Source of the DNA: Paracoccaceae bacterium
GTDB lineage: Bacteria > Pseudomonadota > Alphaproteobacteria > Rhodobacterales > Rhodobacteraceae
DNA length: 33,865 nt
Direction of reading: 5' to 3'
Assembly: GCA_024639125.1 (NCBI GenBank)
Contig: JAHEJA010000029.1
Coordinates: 1 to 33,865, forward strand
A program made the translations under genes and the position numbers. The notes under the pieces were generated by a model. The model was not told the DNA's origin. It worked only from the letters and a program-made list of their open reading frames with translations, and ran no database searches. How positions within the stretch are numbered: position 1 is the stretch's first letter; each line of letters starts with the position of its first letter. Shown in pieces: positions 27,255 to 33,865 of the stretch.

Positions 27255-27271
27255 GTGGGGCATAGCCCCAC
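27255..27271 (-). terminator. Hairpin after murC
   Basis: Perfect arms GTGGGGC and GCCCCAC with a 3-base loop, 3 bases after the murC stop. No T tract follows directly; the nearest is the TATTTT of motif copy C, 10 bases on. The loop GC-TAT-GC (minus strand) is the same as after murD. Confidence 0.55.
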
Positions 27272-27274
27272 TAT

Positions 27275-28669
27275 TTAACCTAAACGCGCGGGCAAACCAT
27301 TGGCCCAGGCACTAATCGTCCCTGCGCCCAGACATACCACAATATCGCCGGGCTTGGCTTGTTCACGGACCAATCGCTCCAAATCTTCTTCTGATACAAT
27401 CGCGCGGGCGTGACGATGTCCATGGCGGATCAAACCAGTGACCAAGTCATCGCGACTTGCGCCATCGATGGGATCCTCGCCGGCTGAAAACACCTCGGCA
27501 ATGGCGACCACATCCGCGTCATTAAAACATGCACAGAAATCATCAAACAAGGAATGCAAACGTGAATAACGGTGTGGTTGATGTACCGCAATTACGCGCC
27601 CCTCGCTGGCTTGACGTGCTGCCTTTAGGACCGCTGCGATTTCTACGGGGTGGTGCCCGTAATCATCAATAATCGTTACACCGTTGACTTCGCCGACTTT
27701 GGTAAAGCGACGGTTCACGCCTTTGAAACCTTCTAAAGCAGAGCGAATTTCCTCAAGCTTCATGCCCAAGTGCCGCGCAACAGCGACAGCCGACAATGAG
27801 TTTGATACATTGTGATCGCCTGGCATGGGTAACGTACAGCCTTCGATCACCTTATCTTCAGACTGGAGCGCGATATCAAAATGTGCAATGCCCGATTTAT
27901 ACGTCAGATTGATCGCTCTAACATCGGCTTGCGCATTAAACCCATAGGTGACCACGCGGCGATCTGTGATCTTGCCAACCAACGCCTGCACTTCGGGGTG
28001 ATCCGTGCAGCAAACCGCAAGGCCATAAAAGGGGATATTTGACACGAAATCCAAGAACCCCTGACGAAGGGTATCAAAGTCACCCCAATGCTCCATGTGT
28101 TCTGGATCAATATTGGTGACAATTGCAATGGTTGCAGGCAAGCGGTTGAACGTCCCGTCGCTTTCGTCTGCTTCAACCACCATCCATTCGCCCTGTCCCA
28201 TACGGGCGTTTGATCCATAGGCATGGATAATACCACCGTTGATAACGGTTGGATCAAGTTTGCCAGCATCTAGCAGCGTCGCGACCATCGTCGTTGTGGT
28301 GGTTTTGCCATGCGTGCCTGCAATCGCCACATTGGATTTCAGCCGCATCAATTCGGCCAACATTTCTGCACGGCGAACAACAGGCAGCCCCTTTAATCGG
28401 GCTGCATCAAGCTCTGGATTACCACGTTTGATCGCACTTGAAATCACGACAACTTCGGCGCCTTCTAGATTGTCGGCACTTTGGCCCACAAAAATAGTGG
28501 CGCCCATTGATTTTAAACGATCTGTAATTTTTGACGCTTTCAGGTCAGACCCTTGAACTTGGTATCCAAGGTTCAAGAGGACCTCGGCAATACCCGACAT
28601 GCCTATGCCGCCAATGCCTACGAAATGAATGGGGCCAACGTCGGTGGGAAGCTTGGTTGCTGCAATCAT
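27275..28669 (-). CDS. murC: UDP-N-acetylmuramate--L-alanine ligase
   Basis: Adds L-Ala to UDP-MurNAc, the first amino acid of the stem peptide. 464 residues: Rossmann-type N domain with [16 protein letters not shown] near 17, ATP site [11 protein letters not shown] near 119, and C-terminal signature [15 protein letters not shown] near 342. The ATG at 28669 overlaps the murG stop as ATGA, so I reject the longer frame that starts at 28738 within murG. Confidence 0.97.
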   Translation of the reverse strand: MIAATKLPTDVGPIHFVGIGGIGMSGIAEVLLNLGYQVQGSDLKASKITDRLKSMGATIFVGQSADNLEGAEVVVISSAIKRGNPELDAARLKGLPVVRRAEMLAELMRLKSNVAIAGTHGKTTTTTMVATLLDAGKLDPTVINGGIIHAYGSNARMGQGEWMVVEADESDGTFNRLPATIAIVTNIDPEHMEHWGDFDTLRQGFLDFVSNIPFYGLAVCCTDHPEVQALVGKITDRRVVTYGFNAQADVRAINLTYKSGIAHFDIALQSEDKVIEGCTLPMPGDHNVSNSLSAVAVARHLGMKLEEIRSALEGFKGVNRRFTKVGEVNGVTIIDDYGHHPVEIAAVLKAARQASEGRVIAVHQPHRYSRLHSLFDDFCACFNDADVVAIAEVFSAGEDPIDGASRDDLVTGLIRHGHRHARAIVSEEDLERLVREQAKPGDIVVCLGAGTISAWANGLPARLG

Positions 28670-29766
28670 GATGCGTCTTTCTGTGCCAAAGCTGTGACCA
28701 AATTCGCCAAACGCACAGTTGCATCCGGCAAGCCACAAGATAACGCAGCCTGAGCCATCAGCTTGGCCGCATTCGGATTTCCTAAAACAGTCTTTAACTG
28801 TTCGCTAACGGCAGCCGCCGTGAATAGGTTTTCAGGAATTAATATAGCGCCCCCGGCTTTGACCAACCCCTGCGCATTTGCTGTTTGATGATCATTTGTA
28901 GCAGCGGCAAAGGGAACCAATATCGAAGGACGCCCTATAACAGCGATATCCGCAACTGATGATGCCCCAGCACGCGATATTACAATTTGGCATTCGCTCA
29001 TCAACTGTGGCACATTATCAAAGAATGGCTTTACATCAGCACGGATACCTTGGTTTGCGTAAAACTCGGCCACGCGCGTGCCATCTTCGTTGCGCGCTTG
29101 GTGATGCACCCGAACATATTGAAGCATCTCTGCCGGTAAATCAGAAATTGCTTGCGGAACGACATCCGACAAAATGCGCGCACCCTGACTGCCCCCCATC
29201 ACCAAAATTGACATAGGATAAGCGCCCGGTTCAATATATCCGGCCCCTTGTCGCTCAAGAACCGAGGCGCGCACAGGATTACCTGTATGCTGCGCCTTGA
29301 TATTCTTGTCCATTTGCGTGGGCCATGTTCCGCAGGCAACAGTGGTGACGCGATTGGCAAAAAGTTTGTTCACGCGCCCAAGCACACCGTTTTGTTCATG
29401 GATCATCCGTGGACGCCGCAACACCACAGCTGCAATCAATGCAGGAATGCTTGGATACCCACCAAACCCGACAACGACCGAGGGTTTGTCGCGCATCATT
29501 TTATAGGTTGCGCCCAAAGTACCCAAAGCGATCCGCACTGGCACGATCAATTTAGCAAGCAAACCACCCCGCGCAAAGGTTGCCGAGCTCAGGATTTCAA
29601 CCTGAACATCTTTTGGAAACCCACCAACATACCGCGCACCGCGCACATCTGTCGTTAGCTTCACGCGCCATCCTTGGCGTAGCATGTCTTCGGCAAGCGC
29701 CTGAGCTGGGAACATATGTCCGCCTGTACCGCCCGCCGCTAAAACCAAAAGAGGCCCATCACTCAT
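28666..29766 (-). CDS. murG: Lipid II synthase (UDP-GlcNAc transferase) MurG
   Basis: Peripheral inner-membrane GT-B glycosyltransferase that adds GlcNAc to lipid I, giving lipid II. 366 residues with the N-terminal glycine loop [19 protein letters not shown] (11-29), [10 protein letters not shown] near 97, [11 protein letters not shown] near 121, [11 protein letters not shown] near 192, and the UDP-GlcNAc site [23 protein letters not shown]. It is linked by ATGA overlaps both to ftsW upstream and to murC downstream, indicating tightly coupled translation. Confidence 0.97.
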   Translation of the reverse strand: MSDGPLLVLAAGGTGGHMFPAQALAEDMLRQGWRVKLTTDVRGARYVGGFPKDVQVEILSSATFARGGLLAKLIVPVRIALGTLGATYKMMRDKPSVVVGFGGYPSIPALIAAVVLRRPRMIHEQNGVLGRVNKLFANRVTTVACGTWPTQMDKNIKAQHTGNPVRASVLERQGAGYIEPGAYPMSILVMGGSQGARILSDVVPQAISDLPAEMLQYVRVHHQARNEDGTRVAEFYANQGIRADVKPFFDNVPQLMSECQIVISRAGASSVADIAVIGRPSILVPFAAATNDHQTANAQGLVKAGGAILIPENLFTAAAVSEQLKTVLGNPNAAKLMAQAALSCGLPDATVRLANLVTALAQKDAS

Positions 29767-30929
29767 ATTTTACGTCCACTCAAAATATCCGAGATGTCAC
29801 GTTGAGGCCGCACACGTGTGAATGCCAATAGCATTCCAATTGCAATACCCCCTGCAATCAAAGACGACCCACCGTAGCTTACAAATGGAAGAGTCATTCC
29901 TTTGGCAGGCAGCAATCGCACGGCAACCCCCATATTGATAACCGCTTGCACCCCGAACATAGACACCAATCCCGTTCCGGCAAGACGAATAAAGGGATCA
30001 CGTTCGCGCATCAAGCGGATAAATGACGATAGGACAATTGCCGCGTAAATAGCGATAATTGCAGAGACCAAAACAAAGCCATATTCTTCTGCGGCAACGG
30101 CAATGATAAAATCCGTATGCGCATCAGGAAGCGACCACTTCACTTGGCCTTCGCCGACACCTACACCGAAAAAACCACCTTCCTGAATGGCATTGGTTGC
30201 ATACCCAAGCTGGGTACGCGGATCAATCTCAGGTGACAAAAACCCGTCAATTCGACGCGCAAAATGTTCAGACCATTGATACGCAATGGTGCCACCACCT
30301 ACAACCATTGTCGCCATACCCACCAACAAAGGCAAAGGCGCGCCGGCCACGAAATACACCACACCCCAGCCAAAAATAATCAAACAAGCTTGACCAAAAT
30401 CCGGCTGAAGCGCCAAGAAAATAGCAACTGTCACAGCCAAGAAAAACGACCACATACGACCAGGAGGACCGTTAATCTCTTGTGCAGCAGCCATCAGCCA
30501 AGCGGTCACAACAATAAATCCCGGCTTTAGAAATTCAGACGGCTGTAATGACGCAAAGCCAAGCCGATACCAGCGCACGGCACCTTTTCCAAAGTCTGTG
30601 CCAAAATAGGGCAACAAAACAAGCCCAATGAAACTGATCACGAACCCAATTACCGCCAATCGTCGCACCAATTTCGGCGACATCATTGACATGATGATCA
30701 TTGTGAAAATTGCCATGCCGCCAAATAAAACTTGGCGCTCGACATAATGAAACGGAGCAAGGCCGTTTTTTTCAGCCAAAGGAGGCGACGCCGCAAAGCC
30801 CAAAAGCAATCCAATACAAAACAATAAAATGATCGAAAACATCGTCACTTTATCAATCGTGCGCCACCATTTGGGTAAAATCGGTTCTCCGCGTTCAACG
30901 GATATCGAACCATAGACCATCTCAGTCAT
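29763..30929 (-). CDS. ftsW: Septal peptidoglycan polymerase FtsW (SEDS family)
   Basis: Polytopic inner-membrane glycosyltransferase that polymerises lipid II at the septum with its cognate PBP. 388 residues with about ten membrane segments. Family marks are [17 protein letters not shown], the catalytic-Asp motif LQPDFGQA near residue 175, [18 protein letters not shown] and [11 protein letters not shown]. The ATG at 30929 has no strong ribosome site. It is first in the ftsW-murG-murC run because the gene upstream faces the other way, so a promoter is expected in 30930-31066. Confidence 0.96.
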   Translation of the reverse strand: MTEMVYGSISVERGEPILPKWWRTIDKVTMFSIILLFCIGLLLGFAASPPLAEKNGLAPFHYVERQVLFGGMAIFTMIIMSMMSPKLVRRLAVIGFVISFIGLVLLPYFGTDFGKGAVRWYRLGFASLQPSEFLKPGFIVVTAWLMAAAQEINGPPGRMWSFFLAVTVAIFLALQPDFGQACLIIFGWGVVYFVAGAPLPLLVGMATMVVGGGTIAYQWSEHFARRIDGFLSPEIDPRTQLGYATNAIQEGGFFGVGVGEGQVKWSLPDAHTDFIIAVAAEEYGFVLVSAIIAIYAAIVLSSFIRLMRERDPFIRLAGTGLVSMFGVQAVINMGVAVRLLPAKGMTLPFVSYGGSSLIAGGIAIGMLLAFTRVRPQRDISDILSGRKI

Positions 30930-31066
30930 GGGTACTGCCTACTCTGCCTCTGACATTTGTCCCGTTTTCGGGATCATTTCAGGAAAGAGTAAACAATAAT
31001 TCACGCCATTGCCATAAAAAAGTCTTTGCACTTGAATTTCCTAACCAAAAGAGTCACCCCTGCCAC

Positions 31067-32242
31067 ATGGTATATAAAACAATCATAATTGGCGCTGGGG
31101 CCGCGGGCATGATGTGCGCTGCACAAACGCAAAACGCCCTTGTCATCGACCACGCCAAAGCCGCTGGCGAAAAAATCCGCATTTCTGGGGGCGGGCGATG
31201 TAATTTCACCAACCTTTATGCCAGTCCGGAAAACTTTATCTCGAACAACCCACATTTTGTGAAATCAGCACTCAAGCGTTATTCACAATGGGATTTTCTT
31301 GACCTGGTCAATCGGTACGGCATCCCGTACCACGAAAAAACACTTGGTCAGCTGTTTTGTGATACCTCCGCCAAAGACATCATTGCGATGCTCAAAAGCG
31401 AAATGAATAAATCCGGGGCCGCCCTTTGGCTCAACACGTCGGTCAAAACTGTCCAACGCACGGATGGATCCTTTACGCTTACCGTCCTAAAAGACGGGGT
31501 CGCCCAGACCTTGGAATGCGATCATCTTGTCATTGCAACTGGCGGAAAATCCATCCCCAAAATGGGCGCAACTGGATTTGCATATGACATCGCACGCCAG
31601 TTCGGAATTCCTATGACCGAAACGCGCCCGGGCTTGGTCCCCCTTACGTTTTCGGATGATCGCTTCAAACCTCTGGCCGGTGTCGCAACCCCAAGTCGCA
31701 TCAGCGCGCAAAACGCCCCCTTCGAAGAAGCCCTGCTATTTACCCACCGTGGCTTATCTGGCCCAGCGATTCTGCAAGCCTCCAGTTACTGGACCGAAGG
31801 CCAAGATATATCAATCAACATTATCCCAGATGCAGCACATTTTGCATCCCTCAAATCGCAGCGACAAATCGCAGGACGTCGCAACTTTACAACGGAATTG
31901 GCAACGCTGCTTCCAGGGCGTTTGGTTGACTATCTTGCGACGCTCTTTGATCTCTCCGGCAATCTCGCAGATTGGTCCGACAAACGACTGGACACCTTGG
32001 CAGAGGATCTTTCTGATTGGCGCCTGCGCCCCACTGGCAGCGAAGGGTACCGCACCGCAGAAGTCACCTTGGGTGGCGTCGATACAGAAGCACTCTCATC
32101 GAAAACCTTGGAAACCAAATCCGTTCCTGGATTATATTTCATTGGCGAAGCCGTGGACGTCACCGGCTGGCTTGGTGGATATAACTTCCAATGGGCCTGG
32201 AGCAGCGGCTGGGCCGCAGGCCAAGCCATTACCCAAAGCTAA
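31067..32242 (+). CDS. BaiN/HI0933-type flavoprotein (NAD(P)/FAD-dependent oxidoreductase)
   Basis: 391 residues of the HI0933/YhiN family, whose physiological role is poorly defined. The N terminus is a Rossmann FAD site IIIGAGAAGMMCA (G9, G11, G14), followed by the family-specific ISGGGRCNFTN at 39-49, a mid-protein ATGGKSIPKMGATG, FTHRGLSGPAILQAS, and the C-terminal second FAD motif GLYFIGEAVDVTGWLGGYNFQWAWSSG. It lies inside the dcw cluster on the strand opposite to all its neighbours. The ATG has almost no ribosome site (CCACCCCTGCC region), so a leaderless or weak start is possible. It converges on murD with 64 bases between stops. Confidence 0.92.
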   Translation: MVYKTIIIGAGAAGMMCAAQTQNALVIDHAKAAGEKIRISGGGRCNFTNLYASPENFISNNPHFVKSALKRYSQWDFLDLVNRYGIPYHEKTLGQLFCDTSAKDIIAMLKSEMNKSGAALWLNTSVKTVQRTDGSFTLTVLKDGVAQTLECDHLVIATGGKSIPKMGATGFAYDIARQFGIPMTETRPGLVPLTFSDDRFKPLAGVATPSRISAQNAPFEEALLFTHRGLSGPAILQASSYWTEGQDISINIIPDAAHFASLKSQRQIAGRRNFTTELATLLPGRLVDYLATLFDLSGNLADWSDKRLDTLAEDLSDWRLRPTGSEGYRTAEVTLGGVDTEALSSKTLETKSVPGLYFIGEAVDVTGWLGGYNFQWAWSSGWAAGQAITQS

Positions 32243-32246
32243 CGCT

Positions 32247-32268
32247 CTTCATCTTTGTCCAAATACTC
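32247..32268 (-). repeat. 3'-end motif copy D, after murD
   Basis: On the minus strand: GAGTATTTGGAC then CAAAGATGAAG, one base different from the murC copy. Two hairpins and an ACCCCA(TT) stretch precede it, the same order as after murC. Confidence 0.65.
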
Positions 32269-32278
32269 AATGGGGTGA

Positions 32279-32307
32279 GGTGCATAGCACCGAGGGGCAG
32301 CGCCCCT
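32279..32307 (-). terminator. Double hairpin after murD
   Basis: Two stem-loops in a row: GGGGC/GCCCC (32294-32306) directly at the murD stop and GGTGC/GCACC with a 3-base loop (32279-32291). The T-poor sequence after them argues against a classic intrinsic terminator unless the TATTT of motif copy D serves. Confidence 0.5.
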
Positions 32308-33707
32308 TAACGAGCGATGATGGCGTGTACCTGTGCGATGAAATCTTCACCGCGTTGTTCAAAATTATCGTACTGATCAAAGCTCGCTGCAGCTGGTGCC
32401 AATAGAACAACATCCCCTTCGTCAGCCTCTTCATGGGCCTGTTGAACTGCCGCCGCCATGGTCGTCGAGATCTCGGTTTCACAGGCCAACTGCATGGCAA
32501 AGGATGCGGCTTCACGACCAATCACATAGGCTTTCTTTACCGACGCAACCTCGTCCACCAAGGCCCCAAGCCCACCGTCTTTTTCCAGACCACCGCAAAT
32601 CCAGCGGATGTTCTTGAACGCCCGCAGCGCCATTTTTGCGCTGTCAACATTGGTCGCCTTACTGTCATTGACATAGCGCACACCATTGACTTCGGCGATT
32701 GTTTGCGAGCGATGCGGCAAGCCTGCATAGCTTGCCATTGCCTGCTCAATTACGCGTGGCGCAAGCCCAATAGACCGACAGGCCGCATAAGCGCAGCAAG
32801 CGTTTTGATGGTTGTGGACACCCGGCAATCCGGTCATAGCGCGCAAATCGATTGATGCGACTTGTTTGCCTTTGCGATACTCGGACAAGAACCCTTTGCG
32901 CACAAAAACGCTCCATCCAAAATGGTCTAATTTTTGCGTCGTCGAGACACGGATAACACGATCGTCTTGTGCGGTTTGCGCCAACTGACCGGCTAAAAAT
33001 TGACCTTCTGTTTCATCGACGCCAATAATGGCACGGTCTGGTCCACCTTCTGCGAACAAGCGACGTTTTGCAGCAAAATATCCCCCCATGCCATGATGAC
33101 GATCTAAATGATCTTCGGACAAGTTTGTGAATACCGCCACATCAGGGGTCAAGGCACGCGCAAGATCGGTTTGATAGGACGACAATTCCAAAACGATCAC
33201 ATCGCCATCTTCGGGGGGATCAATATCCAAAACACCCCGACCGATGTTACCCGCCAATTGGCTGACTTTGCCACATTCGTTTAATATATGATGTATCAAT
33301 GCCGACGTTGTTGATTTCCCGTTGGATCCGGTCACCGCAATCACCTTGGGGGCTGTGTCAAAGCTATCCCATTCGTCGGTTGCCAGTGAGCGAAAGAAAA
33401 GCCCAATATCATTGTCCACAGGAACGCCCGCCCGAAGCGCAGCCGCAATCGCGGCATTGGGTGCTGGGTAAAGATGCGCAATACCGGGCGATACGATTAA
33501 ACTGGAACACTGATCAATGGTTTTGTCTTTGCTCAAGTCATCGCAAACAAAGCCTTCGGCCTCGGCCTTGGTGCGTGCGGATGCATTGTCGTCCCAACAA
33601 ATAACCTCGGCTCCGCCTGCACGAAGGGCGCGCGCAGCCACCAAACCCGAACGACCAAGCCCCAAGACCCCGATTGTCTGTCCCTCAACACCTTGAACTG
33701 TGATCAT
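32307..33707 (-). CDS. murD: UDP-N-acetylmuramoyl-L-alanine--D-glutamate ligase
   Basis: Adds D-Glu to UDP-MurNAc-L-Ala. 466 residues: N-terminal uracil-binding domain with [15 protein letters not shown] near 14, ATP site [16 protein letters not shown] near 124, [20 protein letters not shown] near 173, HLDRHHGM, and [22 protein letters not shown] with the catalytic-domain DSKATN motif. The ATG at 33707 has GGGGAG 6 bases upstream. A terminator separates it from mraY although both belong to the same pathway. Confidence 0.97.
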   Translation of the reverse strand: MITVQGVEGQTIGVLGLGRSGLVAARALRAGGAEVICWDDNASARTKAEAEGFVCDDLSKDKTIDQCSSLIVSPGIAHLYPAPNAAIAAALRAGVPVDNDIGLFFRSLATDEWDSFDTAPKVIAVTGSNGKSTTSALIHHILNECGKVSQLAGNIGRGVLDIDPPEDGDVIVLELSSYQTDLARALTPDVAVFTNLSEDHLDRHHGMGGYFAAKRRLFAEGGPDRAIIGVDETEGQFLAGQLAQTAQDDRVIRVSTTQKLDHFGWSVFVRKGFLSEYRKGKQVASIDLRAMTGLPGVHNHQNACCAYAACRSIGLAPRVIEQAMASYAGLPHRSQTIAEVNGVRYVNDSKATNVDSAKMALRAFKNIRWICGGLEKDGGLGALVDEVASVKKAYVIGREAASFAMQLACETEISTTMAAAVQQAHEEADEGDVVLLAPAAASFDQYDNFEQRGEDFIAQVHAIIAR

Positions 33708-33771
33708 CTCATGCTCCCCAATTTTCCCCTTGCTACATCACGCAGAATAGATTTGCCAACGGGTAAAATAA

Positions 33772-33794
33772 AAGGCGCTCGAAAAGAGCGCCTT
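33772..33794 (-). terminator. Intrinsic terminator after mraY
   Basis: Perfect 9-base arms AAGGCGCTC and GAGCGCCTT with a 5-base loop; on the minus strand TTATTTTA follows. It lies 20 bases after the mraY stop and about 65 bases before the murD start, inside the dcw cluster. Confidence 0.82.
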
Positions 33795-33814
33795 AGTCGT
33801 AGTATGACTTCGAT

Positions 33815-33865
33815 TTAACGCAATTTCAGCGTTGCCATTCCAATCATAGCAAGGATCAAAGCGAT
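33815..33865 (-). CDS. mraY: Phospho-N-acetylmuramoyl-pentapeptide transferase, last 16 residues
   Basis: The minus strand reads IALILAMIGMATLKLR and then TAA. A hydrophobic last helix ending (A/S)TLKLR is the typical alphaproteobacterial MraY C terminus, and mraY normally precedes murD in the dcw cluster. Only 16 residues are in the window, so the call rests on this tail and on position. Confidence 0.78.
   Translation of the reverse strand: MALILAMIGMATLKLR

Noticed and set aside
31656-32405. 249-residue plus-strand frame
   Set aside because: A second frame over the flavoprotein gene and the murD end; its sequence is a frame-shifted read of the real gene.
1-33865. Search for tRNA, rRNA, CRISPR, insertion sequence or phage signatures
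   Set aside because: No T-loop consensus in a cloverleaf context, no regularly spaced repeats, no transposase, integrase or phage motifs were seen by eye on either strand.

Overview
The window is a stretch of alphaproteobacterial chromosome, most likely from a Rhodobacterales (roseobacter-type) bacterium of intermediate GC content. The grounds are the gene order ftsW-murG-murC-murB-ddlB-ftsQ-ftsA-ftsZ-lpxC-bamD-recN, the FtsZ C-terminal peptide ending [10 protein letters not shown], the linkage bolA / J-domain gene / cobS-cobT (aerobic-type cobaltochelatase), and class I-type malate synthase G. Almost everything is core metabolism, translation and cell-envelope biology. I see no rRNA, tRNA, CRISPR, prophage or insertion sequence, and no gene-free stretch longer than about 300 bases.

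Layout, left to right. 1-1253 (minus) is the 5' part of glcB, running off the left edge. It is divergent from pepN (1529-4081), which is translationally coupled to a small membrane protein. A 417-residue protein of unknown function follows, then gatB. The bolA gene (minus) and a J-domain gene (plus) diverge at 7.9 kb; msrB (minus) sits between the J-domain gene and cobS-cobT. Then come an M24 Xaa-Pro aminopeptidase, a DUF427 protein, a CLC chloride transporter (minus, sharing its stop-codon bases with the DUF427 gene) and a D-lactate dehydrogenase-like flavoprotein.

From 17.6 kb to the right end nearly everything is on the minus strand and forms the division and cell wall (dcw) cluster. In transcription order it is the mraY 3' end, murD, ftsW, murG, murC, murB, ddlB, ftsQ, ftsA, ftsZ, lpxC, bamD, recN. 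It makes lipid II (MraY, MurD, MurC, MurB, Ddl, MurG), polymerises septal glycan (FtsW), builds the Z ring (FtsQ, FtsA, FtsZ), then covers lipid A commitment (LpxC) and outer-membrane protein assembly (BamD). One gene breaks it: a BaiN/HI0933-type flavoprotein on the plus strand between murD and ftsW.

The most distinctive non-coding signal is a 22-23 base motif (GAGTATTTT, then a CAAA core, then AAG) present five times. It lies downstream of the 3' ends of msrB, cobS, recN, murC and murD, each time in the sense of the gene it follows and in four of five cases behind GC-rich hairpins. A second candidate is a set of CGCGAAAAA repeats placed around a plausible ftsZ promoter.
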